This document shows, piece after piece, positions 20,823 through 29,216 of a stretch of DNA of 36,553 bases. The stretch covers positions 1 through 36,553 of the forward strand of contig JAPSIT010000009.1 in assembly GCA_031178585.1 (NCBI GenBank), in the 5' to 3' direction. The stretch's first letter is position 1; the number at the start of each line of letters is the position of its first letter. Both the position numbers and the translations under genes were made by a program. The DNA comes from Arthrobacter sp. (lineage in GTDB: Bacteria; Actinomycetota; Actinomycetes; Actinomycetales; Micrococcaceae). A model generated the notes under the pieces. That model searched no databases and had not been told where the DNA came from. It saw nothing but the letters and a program-made list of their open reading frames with translations.

Positions 20823-22601
20823 ATGCGATTCAGTCGTATTTCCAAAGCAGTAGGCGTCGCCGCGGCAGCGGCGCTGGCACTCAGCGCCTGCGCAAGCACC
20901 AACACCGGGACAACCCCGACAAGCAACGCGGCCGGCAAGCAGGGCGGCACAGCCACCGTGGTCGAGGTGAATGCGTTCAACACGTTCAACCCCAACACAG
21001 CCGACGGCAACACTGACATCAACTCCAAAATCAGCTACGCAACGCACTCCGGCTTCTACTACATCGACAACCAGCTCAACATCGTCCGGAATGAAAAGTT
21101 CGGCAAGATGGAAAAGACCTCTGACGATCCGCTGACCGTCAAGTACACCATCAATGAAGGCGTGAAGTGGTCGGACGGCACCCCCGTCACGGCGGCTGAC
21201 CTCCTCCTTCAGTGGGCAGCTTTCTCCGGGTACTACAACGACGCCGATGCGGACGGCAAAGCAGGAACGTCGTACTTCTCGTACGCCGGGGACCCGACGG
21301 GCCTCGCACTCACCGACTTCCCGGAGATCGGCGACGACAACCGATCCATGACGCTGAAATACTCCAAGCCGTTCGCCGACTGGGAGATCGCACTCGGCGG
21401 GCCCGGCATCGACATCCCGGCGCACATCCTGGCAAAGAAGGCCGGCATGGCCGACACCCAGGAGTTCATCGACCACCTCAAGAAACTGCCGCGCGGTGAC
21501 GCCAAGTCACCCAAGCCGGCAGACAGCAAGCTCAAGGCCATGTCCGATTTCTGGAACACCGGCTTCGACACCAAGACCCTGCCCAGCGACCCGACCCTCT
21601 TCCTGTCCAACGGCCCGTTCATTGTCAAGAGCGTGAACCAGGACCAGTCCCTGACCATGGTCAGGAACAAGGACTACAACTGGGGCCCCGAACCGAAGCT
21701 CGACGAAATCACCGTCCGCTACATCGGCTCGGCACCGGCACAGGTCCAGGCACTGAAGAACGGCGAAGCGGACATCATCGCTCCGCAGGCCTCCGCCGAC
21801 ACGCTCGAGCAGCTCAAGGCACTCGAGAGCCAGGGCGTCACGGTGGAACAGGGCAACCAGCTGTCCTACGACCACATTGACCTGAACTTTTACGGAGTAT
21901 TCGCCGACAAGAACGTCCGCGAAGCATTCCTGAAGACGGTTCCCCGCAAGGACATCGTGGACAAGATCGTCAAGAAGCTGGATCCGGAAGCCAAGCCGCT
22001 TGATTCGCAGCTGTTCGTTCCGGCCCAGCCCGCCTACGCGGACACCGTGAAGGAAAACGGCTCGGCCGCCTACCAGGATGTTGACATTGACGGAGCCAAG
22101 AAGCTGCTCGCCGGCAAGACTCCGGAAATCCGCATCATGTACAACAAGGACAACCCGAACCGCGTGGATGCCTTCTCCCTGGTCCGTGAATCTGCCACCC
22201 AGGCAGGCTTCAAGATCGTCGACGGCGGCCTCGGCGGCTCCGACTGGGGCAAGGCGCTGGGCAAGGGCGGCTACGACGCCACCATCTTCGGCTGGATCAA
22301 CCCGGGCGTCGGCGTCTCCGGCGTACCGCAGATCTTCCGCACGGGCAACGGGTCCAACTTCAACAAGTTCAGCGATCCTGAGGCCGACAAGCTGATGGAC
22401 GAGCTCATCGTGACGACGGACCGCGGCAAGCAGGACGAGCTCACCAGGCAGATCGACCAGAAGATCTGGGCTTCCTCCTACGGTCTCCCGCTGTTCCAGT
22501 CGATCGGCGTGGATGCCTACAGCGACCGGATCACCGGCGTGAAGTTCATGCCTAACCAGACGGGTGTCTGGTGGAACTTCTGGGAGTGGGCCGAGAAGTA
22601 A
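20823..22601 (+). CDS. Peptide-type ABC transporter substrate-binding lipoprotein (SBP family 5)
   Basis: The 592-residue protein has a lipoprotein signal peptide with lipobox LSAC and Cys23 as the lipidation site. The SBP_bac_5 fold is shown by VKYTINEGVKWSDGTPVTAADL (quoted in part, about residues 103-124), the classic hallmark of Opp/Dpp/nickel binding proteins. Further on are VRYIGSAPAQVQALKNGEAD and the VREAFLKTVPRKDIVDKIV region. It captures oligo- or dipeptides, or another family ligand, outside the membrane. AGGAGGCGGA directly precedes the ATG, an excellent ribosome binding site. A hairpin at 22634-22666 separates it from the permease gene, probably so that the binding protein is made in excess. 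Confidence 0.92.
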   Translation: MRFSRISKAVGVAAAAALALSACASTNTGTTPTSNAAGKQGGTATVVEVNAFNTFNPNTADGNTDINSKISYATHSGFYYIDNQLNIVRNEKFGKMEKTSDDPLTVKYTINEGVKWSDGTPVTAADLLLQWAAFSGYYNDADADGKAGTSYFSYAGDPTGLALTDFPEIGDDNRSMTLKYSKPFADWEIALGGPGIDIPAHILAKKAGMADTQEFIDHLKKLPRGDAKSPKPADSKLKAMSDFWNTGFDTKTLPSDPTLFLSNGPFIVKSVNQDQSLTMVRNKDYNWGPEPKLDEITVRYIGSAPAQVQALKNGEADIIAPQASADTLEQLKALESQGVTVEQGNQLSYDHIDLNFYGVFADKNVREAFLKTVPRKDIVDKIVKKLDPEAKPLDSQLFVPAQPAYADTVKENGSAAYQDVDIDGAKKLLAGKTPEIRIMYNKDNPNRVDAFSLVRESATQAGFKIVDGGLGGSDWGKALGKGGYDATIFGWINPGVGVSGVPQIFRTGNGSNFNKFSDPEADKLMDELIVTTDRGKQDELTRQIDQKIWASSYGLPLFQSIGVDAYSDRITGVKFMPNQTGVWWNFWEWAEK

Positions 22602-22633
22602 GCCGGTGACCACAACTGCAAGAAGCTAACTAA

Positions 22634-22666
22634 GGCGCCGGGATCAAGCACCATGGTCCCGGCGCC
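22634..22666 (+). terminator. Intra-operon hairpin after the binding-protein gene
   Basis: GGCGCCGGGA (22634-22643) pairs perfectly with TCCCGGCGCC (22657-22666) around a 13-nt loop. There is no T-run beyond TTGT. In transporter operons such structures stabilise the upstream mRNA or reduce read-through into the permease genes. Confidence 0.65.
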
Positions 22667-22772
22667 TTGTGGCGGCAACTCCCGCCCCGTGCCGGCACCA
22701 CGAAGGCGGGCACGGCCAAACCTGCGACCGGTCCTGGCAATCCCCGGACCCGAATACTGAGGTTCTTTCACG

Positions 22773-24314
22773 ATGGTGACCTACATTGTCCGGCGGCTCG
22801 TCACCGCTGCACTCATCCTTCTGGGTGCATCTTTCCTGGTGTATCTGCTGACCGCTGCGTCCGGCGATCCGCTCGCCGAGTTCCGGGCCAGCAGCGCCCC
22901 GAACAAACAGCAATTGATGGATTCGCGCTCGGCCCTCCTGGACCTGGACACCCCTGCTCCCATCAGGTACTTCAAATGGCTGGGCGGCGCCGCCCAGTGC
23001 CTCGTTCCCTTTGCCGGGACGTGTGACCTTGGCAAGAACATCGCCGGGCAGCCCATCACCGATGCTCTGGGGCATGCCCTGGTCCAGACCCTCACACTTG
23101 TTACGGCAGCCACCGTGCTGGCGATTCTCATTGGCATCACCCTGGGCATCATCACAGCGCTGCGCCAGTACAGCAGCCTGGACTATGGCGTCACGTTCAT
23201 GGCGTTTCTGTTCTTCTCCCTGCCGATCTTCTGGGTTGCGGTGCTGCTGAAGGAGTTCGGCGCCATCGGGTTCAACAACTTCCTCAGGGACCCTGAGATT
23301 CCACTGCCGGTGGCCGCGGGAATAGGTGCTGTCCTTGGCCTCGTGGCCCTGATAATCGCCGGGGGTGATCTCAAGCGCCGGGTCATGACCGGCGGAATAG
23401 TCTTCGCGGCGGTCACGGCGGTGCTCATCTACTTCTCGGTCACGCTGTGGTTCAAGACCCCCGGACTCGGCCCGGTCGTCATCGCCATTGCGGGTGTGGG
23501 CCTGGCCTTTGCCGTGACGCTGCTGACGGCCGGCCTGAAGAACCGCAAGGCGCTGCGGGCCGCGCTCATTGCCGCAGGGGCGGGCGTGGTTGCCTACTTC
23601 CTCATCCAGCCGCTGCTCAACCAGGCAACATTCCTGATGATCGTGCTCCTTGCGATCGCCACGGTCCTGGTCGGCATGGGCATCGGCTACCTCGTGGGCG
23701 GATACGACCGCGGGCAGTCCATGCGGGCGGCAGCGCTCACCTCTTTCCTTCTCGGTTTCCTCATTGTCCTGGACCGCTACATGCAGGCCTGGCCGGCGTA
23801 CTTCAACAACAGCAGGGTCCGCGGACGCCCCATTGCAACCATCGGCGCCGGCACCCCGAACATTGAGGGCGACTACTGGATCCTGGGGCTCGATTCGTTC
23901 ACCCACCTGATCCTGCCCACCACGGCGCTCATCCTGATTTCCCTGGCCGGGTACACGAGGTTCACCCGTTCGTCCATGCTCGAGATCATGAACATGGACT
24001 ACATCCGGACGGCACGGGCCAAGGGCCTCTCCGAGCGGACCGTGGTCATGCGCCACGCATTCCGGAACGCCCTTATCCCGGTGGCCACGATCGTTGCCTT
24101 CGACATCGGCGGGCTCATCGGCGGCGCCGTCATCACAGAGACGGTGTTCTCCGTCCGCGGCATGGGATTCCTGTTCCTCGACGGCATCCTGCATGTTGAC
24201 CCGAATCCGGTCATGGGCGTCTTCATCTGCGTCGCCATCACGGCCATGGTGTTTAACCTCATCGCGGACCTTGCCTACTCCGCGCTGGATCCACGAGTAA
24301 GGGTAAAAGCATGA
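22773..24314 (+). CDS. Peptide ABC transporter permease (DppB-like) with a membrane insertion
   Basis: The N-terminus MVTYIVRRLVTAALILLGASFLVY and the C-terminal part with YIRTARAKGLSERTVVMRHA (EAA loop) and ALIPVATIVAFDIGGLIGGAV are standard for DppB/OppB permeases. The protein has 513 residues where the family usually has about 310-340. The excess is a block of roughly 155 residues (about 175-330) between PIFWVAVLLKEFG and AGTPNIEGDYWILGLDSFTHLILP. It contains five or six extra hydrophobic stretches. The frame is uninterrupted and codon use looks normal, so this is a real variant. The stop overlaps the ATG of the next permease (ATGA). It forms the channel with that permease. Confidence 0.9.
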   Translation: MVTYIVRRLVTAALILLGASFLVYLLTAASGDPLAEFRASSAPNKQQLMDSRSALLDLDTPAPIRYFKWLGGAAQCLVPFAGTCDLGKNIAGQPITDALGHALVQTLTLVTAATVLAILIGITLGIITALRQYSSLDYGVTFMAFLFFSLPIFWVAVLLKEFGAIGFNNFLRDPEIPLPVAAGIGAVLGLVALIIAGGDLKRRVMTGGIVFAAVTAVLIYFSVTLWFKTPGLGPVVIAIAGVGLAFAVTLLTAGLKNRKALRAALIAAGAGVVAYFLIQPLLNQATFLMIVLLAIATVLVGMGIGYLVGGYDRGQSMRAAALTSFLLGFLIVLDRYMQAWPAYFNNSRVRGRPIATIGAGTPNIEGDYWILGLDSFTHLILPTTALILISLAGYTRFTRSSMLEIMNMDYIRTARAKGLSERTVVMRHAFRNALIPVATIVAFDIGGLIGGAVITETVFSVRGMGFLFLDGILHVDPNPVMGVFICVAITAMVFNLIADLAYSALDPRVRVKA

Positions 24315-25462
24315 GCCAGCCGAGCCAGCAGGACGAAATCGTAGCTGAACAGGCGAGCCTCAAGGCGCACCCGGCGGCCGGGATCGAGCCCGTCACCGAG
24401 GCCAGGGGACTGAGCCAGGGGCAGATTGTCCGCAAGCGGTTCCTCGGGCACTCCGGCGCCATTGCGGGCCTGGTGGTCTTCGCCATCATCTTCGTCACCG
24501 CCTTCACGTCCGTGGGATATGCGGGCATCCCGGGGTGGTGGAAGTACACCCACGAGACCGTCTCACCGCTCGTCAACGACGGCGCGCCCACGGCCTCCTT
24601 CTGGCCGCTCGCCTGGGGGGAACATCCTTTCGGCCAGGACCGGATCGGCCGTGACCTGTTCGCCATGACCATGCGCGGTGCCCAGCAGTCCATCACCATC
24701 ATGGTTGTCATCGGGCTCATTGCAGGCCTGATCGGCGTCACCGTGGGCGCGCTGTCCGGGTACTTCCGGGGCTGGACAGAAGCAATCCTCATGCGCCTCA
24801 CCGACGTCATCATCATCATTCCTGCCCTGCTTTTGGCAGCCGTCATGGCACAGTTTGCGGGCCGGCGGGACGAGGGGAGCTGGTTTGCGTCCTTTGCGAG
24901 CACCAACGGCGTGCTGGCCCTGGGCATCTTCCTTGGGCTGATCAGCTGGGTGGGACTTGCGAGGCTGATGCGGGGTGAGTTCCTGACCCTGCGCGAACGC
25001 GAATTCGTCGACGCCGCGCGCATCTCCGGAGCCAGCAATGCCCGGATCATTTTCAAGCACATCCTGCCCAACGCCGTCGGCGTCCTGATCGTCAACGTCA
25101 CCCTGACCATGTCCGCGGCGATCCTCACCGAAACCGCGCTGAGTTACCTTGGCGTGGGTGTGAAATCCCCGGACACATCACTGGGCCTGCTTATCTCACA
25201 AAACCAGGAGGCCTTCACCACCAGGCCGTGGCTGTTCTGGTTCCCCGGCCTGTTCATCGTCCTCATCTGCCTGAGCATCAACTTTATCGGCGACGGACTG
25301 CGGGACGCCTTTGATCCCCGGCAGAAAAAGTTCAACCCCAAGAAGGCCCGGGAAGGCGGCCCGAAGTCGCCGGAGAAGACTCCCCTCACCGCCTCTGAAG
25401 GCAGCACGGGGGACAGCGCGGACGGGGACGGTGCTGCCTCCGGTCCCGGCAGGGGAGCCTGA
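24311..25462 (+). CDS. Peptide ABC transporter permease (DppC-like)
   Basis: The 383-residue second permease shows the DppC/OppC features. The N-terminal cytoplasmic segment leads to QIVRKRFLGHSGAIAGLVVF, followed by HPFGQDRIGRDLFAMTMRGAQQS (quoted in part). The EAA loop REFVDAARISGASNARIIF is followed by HILPNAVGVLIVNVTLTMS. The end of the core is INFIGDGLRDAFDPRQKK. A charged, low-complexity tail of about 45 residues rich in Lys, Pro, Gly and Ser extends beyond the usual end. Its ATG overlaps the stop of the first permease. After it, an antisense gene and about 70 further bases separate it from the ATPase gene of the same transporter. Confidence 0.93.
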   Translation: MSQPSQQDEIVAEQASLKAHPAAGIEPVTEARGLSQGQIVRKRFLGHSGAIAGLVVFAIIFVTAFTSVGYAGIPGWWKYTHETVSPLVNDGAPTASFWPLAWGEHPFGQDRIGRDLFAMTMRGAQQSITIMVVIGLIAGLIGVTVGALSGYFRGWTEAILMRLTDVIIIIPALLLAAVMAQFAGRRDEGSWFASFASTNGVLALGIFLGLISWVGLARLMRGEFLTLREREFVDAARISGASNARIIFKHILPNAVGVLIVNVTLTMSAAILTETALSYLGVGVKSPDTSLGLLISQNQEAFTTRPWLFWFPGLFIVLICLSINFIGDGLRDAFDPRQKKFNPKKAREGGPKSPEKTPLTASEGSTGDSADGDGAASGPGRGA

Positions 25463-25475
25463 CATGCTGCCCGGC

Positions 25476-26105
25476 CTAGAGCAGGGCCACACCCCAGAGG
25501 CTGAACACCACGAGGGCTGCGGTGATCCCGAGCTCCAGCCACCGGACCCTCACAGTGACGGGCGTGTCAGCAGCGGTACCGGCGTCGAGGGCCCCGGATT
25601 CCACCAGCCGCTGCCAGCGGGCGCGGACGAGCTGTGCCGCCTGGCCCGAGTCGGTGCTTTTCAGATCGCCGGGCCGGACGGACTGGCCGGGGCCGTAGGT
25701 GCTCCCCGGCAGGCCCTGAAGGTCCTCAGGGCGGGCGTTGCGGCCGCCCCAGATTCCTGGTGCAGGCGCTGCCCATGCGCCGTAGCTTCGGGCCGGCGTG
25801 ACCAGTGTCAGTGCATAACGCGTGTCCACCTGCACCAAGGCGGCCCACGGCACCGCAATGCTGCGGAACGGGTTTTCAAGTGTCACGCCGGCGTCGTGGA
25901 CCACAACGGACGGACGCCAGAACAGCACCCAGCCAAGGTATGCAGTCAGCAACAGCGGACCGGTGCCGGACACCGCTTCTGCCTGACCGCCGAGGGCCGT
26001 GCTGACGAGACCGGCACCGGCCAGGACCCAGGCAAGCCCGGCAAACCATTTGTTGGTGCGGGCCTTGAAGATCGCCGCGTTTTCGGCGGACGGCGCAGTG
26101 CTCAT
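25476..26105 (-). CDS. PH-domain-like membrane protein
   Basis: The 209-residue protein (from ATG 26105; an ATG at 26114 would add three residues) has two N-terminal membrane segments (about residues 18-36 and 43-60, ending GWVLFWRPSV). A domain beginning VVVHDAGVTLENPFRSIAVPWAALVQVDTRYALTLV (quoted only in part for orientation: VTLENPFRSIAVPWAALVQV) follows, which resembles the bacterial PH-like (bPH) domain. One C-terminal membrane helix closes it (LGITAALVVFSLWGVALL). Such proteins are widespread in actinobacteria with unknown role. It is encoded antisense between the second permease and the ATPase of the peptide transporter and ends 13 bases from the permease stop, so the two converge tightly. 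Confidence 0.75.
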   Translation of the reverse strand: MSTAPSAENAAIFKARTNKWFAGLAWVLAGAGLVSTALGGQAEAVSGTGPLLLTAYLGWVLFWRPSVVVHDAGVTLENPFRSIAVPWAALVQVDTRYALTLVTPARSYGAWAAPAPGIWGGRNARPEDLQGLPGSTYGPGQSVRPGDLKSTDSGQAAQLVRARWQRLVESGALDAGTAADTPVTVRVRWLELGITAALVVFSLWGVALL

Positions 26106-26184
26106 GCCCCCCATAATTCAGGATTCCGCGCCGCGGCACTAATCCCAGCTGTTCCGCCGGCACGCGTGAAAGGAAAACCCCACA

Positions 26185-28014
26185 ATGACTGACTTCATCA
26201 GCAGCAGCCCCGCCCGGTCCGGCTCGGACGGCAAGGGCGCAGTCGTTCTTGAAGTGCGTGACCTGAGCGTCGACTTCGGCGTGGACAAGGCATGGGTGCC
26301 TGCCGCCGTCGGACTTAACTACGAAGTCCGCGCCGGTGAGGTGCTGGCCATTGTCGGCGAATCAGGTTCGGGCAAGAGCGCCAGTTCCATGGCGCTGCTG
26401 GGGCTGCTGCCCAGCAACAGCCGTGTCTCCGGCAGTGTCAAACTCTCGGGCAAGGAGCTGCTGGGCGCGGACGCCTCAAACATCCGCAGTGTCCGGGGCA
26501 AGGACGTGGCCGTCATTTTCCAGGAGCCCATGACCGCCCTCAACCCCGTCTACACCGTCGGGGCCCAGATTATGGAGACGGTCCGGCTGCACAACGAGGT
26601 GTCCCCGGACCAGGCCCGCCAACGTGCCCTGCAGATGCTGGACCTCGTGGAACTGCCCGACCCGGAAAAGGCCTTCAAGTCCTACCCCCACCAGCTGTCC
26701 GGCGGGCAGCGGCAGCGTGCAATGATCGCACAGTCACTCTCCTGCGACCCCAAACTGCTCATCGCGGACGAACCGACCACTGCCCTGGACGTGACGGTGC
26801 AGGCGGAAATCCTGGACCTCATGAGGAACCTGCGGAACAAGCTGGACAGCGCCATCGTCCTGATCACCCACGACATGGGCGTCGTGGCGGACCTCGCCGA
26901 CCGGATCGCGGTCATGCGGCGCGGAGCCATTGTGGAAACGGGCACCGCTGAAGAGATCTTCCACCACCCGCGGCACCCCTACACGCAGGCCCTCCTGGCA
27001 GCGGTGCCGCACCTCGGGCAGGGCGGCGCGGGCACCGACGCTGACGTGGACGTCACCGCCGCCCTCGCGGCGGCCACGCATGCCGAACTGGAATCCGTAA
27101 ACCACGAGGAGCTGCTCCGCCGGGAGCGGGAGAACGCTGCCGCCCTGGCCGCCGCGGAGTCCGCCCGGCCTGCCGGCGAACCGGTCCTGGAGCTGGAGGA
27201 CGTCGCCATCGAGTACCCCAAGCAGGGGCGCGTGCCGGCATTCCGGGCCGTCGAGGGCGCCAACCTCACGGTCTATCCCGGACAGGTCGTCGGGCTGGTG
27301 GGGGAGTCGGGTTCCGGCAAGACCACCATCGGACGGGCAGCGGTGGGGTTGCTGCCGGTAGCCGCCGGCAGGATGCGGGTTGTAGGCCAGGACATTTCCG
27401 CGGCGAAGAAGAACGGCAGGCAGCTGCATCAGGTCCGGCGGCACATCGGCATGGTGTTCCAGGACCCGTCCTCCTCCCTGAACCCGCGTCTGCCCATCGG
27501 TGAAAGCATCGGCGAGCCGATGTACCTGGCAGGCGTGGCCAAGGGCAGCGACCTGCAGAAACGGATCGAAGCGCTGCTGGACCAGGTGGAGCTGCCGCGC
27601 GGATACCGCAACCGATACCCGCATGAACTCTCGGGAGGGCAAAAACAGCGCGTGGGCATTGCACGCGCCCTGTCACTGAAGCCCAAGCTGATGGTGGCGG
27701 ACGAACCCACCTCGGCGCTGGACGTGTCGGTGCAGGCCAAGGTGCTGGAGCTTTTCCAGAACCTGCAGCGGGAGCTGGGCTTCGCCTGCCTGTTCGTCAC
27801 CCACGACCTGGCCGTCGTCGATGTTCTCGCCGACCGGATCTGCGTCATGCAGCGCGGACGGATCGTGGAGCAGGGTGCCCGCGACCAGATCCTCCGCAAT
27901 CCGCAGGAGCCCTACACGCAGAAGCTGCTGGCCGCTGTGCCCCTGCCCGACCCGGAGCGTCAGCGTGAACGCCGTGAACTGCGCGCCCAGCTGCTGGCGG
28001 CAGGAGCTGAGTAA
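26185..28014 (+). CDS. Fused dual ATP-binding protein of the peptide ABC transporter (DppD-DppF-like)
   Basis: Two complete ABC domains lie in one 609-residue chain. The first has Walker A GESGSGKS at residues 58-65, LSGGQRQR from 171 and Walker B LLIADEP at 191-197. The second has Walker A GESGSGKT at 373-380, LSGGQKQR from 482 and VADEPTSALD soon after. Each domain ends with the Opp/Dpp-specific HPYTQALLAAVP or EPYTQKLLAAVP segment. An Ala/Glu-rich linker (about 285-340) connects them. The single chain replaces the usual DppD/DppF heterodimer and powers peptide import. GAAAGGAAAA precedes the ATG. The antisense gene upstream means it probably has its own promoter or reads through that gene. 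A hairpin follows at 28037. Confidence 0.95.
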   Translation: MTDFISSSPARSGSDGKGAVVLEVRDLSVDFGVDKAWVPAAVGLNYEVRAGEVLAIVGESGSGKSASSMALLGLLPSNSRVSGSVKLSGKELLGADASNIRSVRGKDVAVIFQEPMTALNPVYTVGAQIMETVRLHNEVSPDQARQRALQMLDLVELPDPEKAFKSYPHQLSGGQRQRAMIAQSLSCDPKLLIADEPTTALDVTVQAEILDLMRNLRNKLDSAIVLITHDMGVVADLADRIAVMRRGAIVETGTAEEIFHHPRHPYTQALLAAVPHLGQGGAGTDADVDVTAALAAATHAELESVNHEELLRRERENAAALAAAESARPAGEPVLELEDVAIEYPKQGRVPAFRAVEGANLTVYPGQVVGLVGESGSGKTTIGRAAVGLLPVAAGRMRVVGQDISAAKKNGRQLHQVRRHIGMVFQDPSSSLNPRLPIGESIGEPMYLAGVAKGSDLQKRIEALLDQVELPRGYRNRYPHELSGGQKQRVGIARALSLKPKLMVADEPTSALDVSVQAKVLELFQNLQRELGFACLFVTHDLAVVDVLADRICVMQRGRIVEQGARDQILRNPQEPYTQKLLAAVPLPDPERQRERRELRAQLLAAGAE

Positions 28015-28036
28015 GCCGCCCTGCGCCGTCGGAACC

Positions 28037-28065
28037 GCCCGGTTGCGGCCCAGCCGCACCCGGGC
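28037..28065. terminator. Hairpin between convergent genes
   Basis: GCCCGGTTGCGG (28037-28048) pairs with CCGCACCCGGGC (28054-28065), 12 bp with one mismatch and a 5-nt loop. It sits between the convergent ATPase and SGNH-hydrolase genes and can terminate both. Confidence 0.65.
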
Positions 28066-28078
28066 TTACCGGTCCGGT

Positions 28079-28945
28079 CTAGCGCCCCAAACCGAGAGAG
28101 GCGAGGCGCTCCAGCAGCAGCTCGCCCAGGGCGCGGTGGCCGTCGTCGTTCATGTGGACGGCATCGGCGAGGTGGACCTCCAGGCCGTACCTGGTCAGCC
28201 AGTCCCCGGCGCCGACGAAAGGTATGCCCTGTTCCGCAGCCACGGCGCCCAGGAGCGAGTCCACTTCGGACCGCCTGCCGCCGCCGTGCTGCGCGCCCTT
28301 GGCCAATGTGCCGACCATGGCGAACTTCGCACCGGGATACCGCTGCTTGAGTGTCGTGATCAGCCGCTCGGCGTTGGCCCTGATCTGGTCGTCGCCCGCC
28401 CCCTGCTTCGCGTCATTCCCGCCGCCTTCGATAACTATCAGCGGAGGCTGGCCGTAGGGAAGATGCCAGTCGCCCCACTGCAGGGCATCGACATAGTTGC
28501 CGGTGGCGCCGTTCGAGGCTACAAAGCCGGTGCCGCCCTTTCCGCAGAAAAACACGTTGTAACCCAGTCCCGCCAAGGCGCGGCGCGGCCAGCTGTTGGC
28601 GGGCTCGGACTGCGAGTCACCGATCAGCAGTGCGGTGCGGCTGATGTCCTCCACGATCACCTCGTCCCGGCCGTTGGCGGGGTTCCTGTACAGCGCCCCG
28701 GCGGGGAGGGCGGCGGGGTCTGCACCGGCTGCCAGGTCCTCCACGACCGGAGCGCCGGCGGCCACCGCTTCGCCGGGGCCCGCCACCGGGGCGGCAGCAC
28801 GGGCAGCGCCTTGGGCAGAAACAGGAGCCGGCGTTACGCCGCCGGCGTCGGTTCCCGGACCAACTGTGGCGCTGCAGCCGCTCAAAAGAATGCCGGCGGC
28901 GATCAGCGGACTGATCAGGAGTGCCCTCACTGAGGCTTGAAACAT
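28079..28945 (-). CDS. SGNH/GDSL-family hydrolase lipoprotein
   Basis: The 288-residue protein begins with a lipoprotein signal: hydrophobic core, lipobox LSGC, Cys24. About 70 residues of Ala/Gly/Pro-rich linker follow. The SGNH blocks are then visible: block I IGDSQSE with the serine nucleophile (about residue 110), the block III-like GGGNDA, and block V DAVHMNDDGH with the Asp and His. The fold hydrolyses esters or acetyl groups, often on polysaccharides or lipids. Its anchoring outside the membrane suggests a cell-envelope substrate, which is inference. The start is ATG 28945. It converges with the peptide transporter ATPase and diverges from typA. Confidence 0.85.
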   Translation of the reverse strand: MFQASVRALLISPLIAAGILLSGCSATVGPGTDAGGVTPAPVSAQGAARAAAPVAGPGEAVAAGAPVVEDLAAGADPAALPAGALYRNPANGRDEVIVEDISRTALLIGDSQSEPANSWPRRALAGLGYNVFFCGKGGTGFVASNGATGNYVDALQWGDWHLPYGQPPLIVIEGGGNDAKQGAGDDQIRANAERLITTLKQRYPGAKFAMVGTLAKGAQHGGGRRSEVDSLLGAVAAEQGIPFVGAGDWLTRYGLEVHLADAVHMNDDGHRALGELLLERLASLGLGR

Positions 28946-29216
28946 TCGTGGAACTCCCGGCCTGCTCGTACTGGTTTAGCAATAGTGGTGGATCAGTTCT
29001 CCAAAAGCCAGTGATATTCCTCACGTGACACGGCCCGGCACTCACGATTTGGTAACGGGGCGCCGGGCCAGGACTTACGGGCTTTTAGGCCAATAAAAGG
29101 CAGAGCGTCTAGACTTGGTGTAGGTGCCCTGTGCTAAAGGGTCTTATCGTCGTGCGTTCCGGTTGGAAATGTCGCGATACAACAGCTGACTTCACCACTG
29201 AATCGAGCAATAACGC

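Noticed and set aside
21507..22613. 368-codon antisense frame over the peptide-binding protein
   Set aside because: It is a shadow of the conserved SBP family 5 gene, with no domain or ribosome binding site.
22644..24194. 516-codon open frame antisense to the DppB-like permease
   Set aside because: Its translation is Arg/His/Gln/Glu-rich low-complexity typical of a shadow of a hydrophobic high-GC gene, and the plus strand is clearly a permease.
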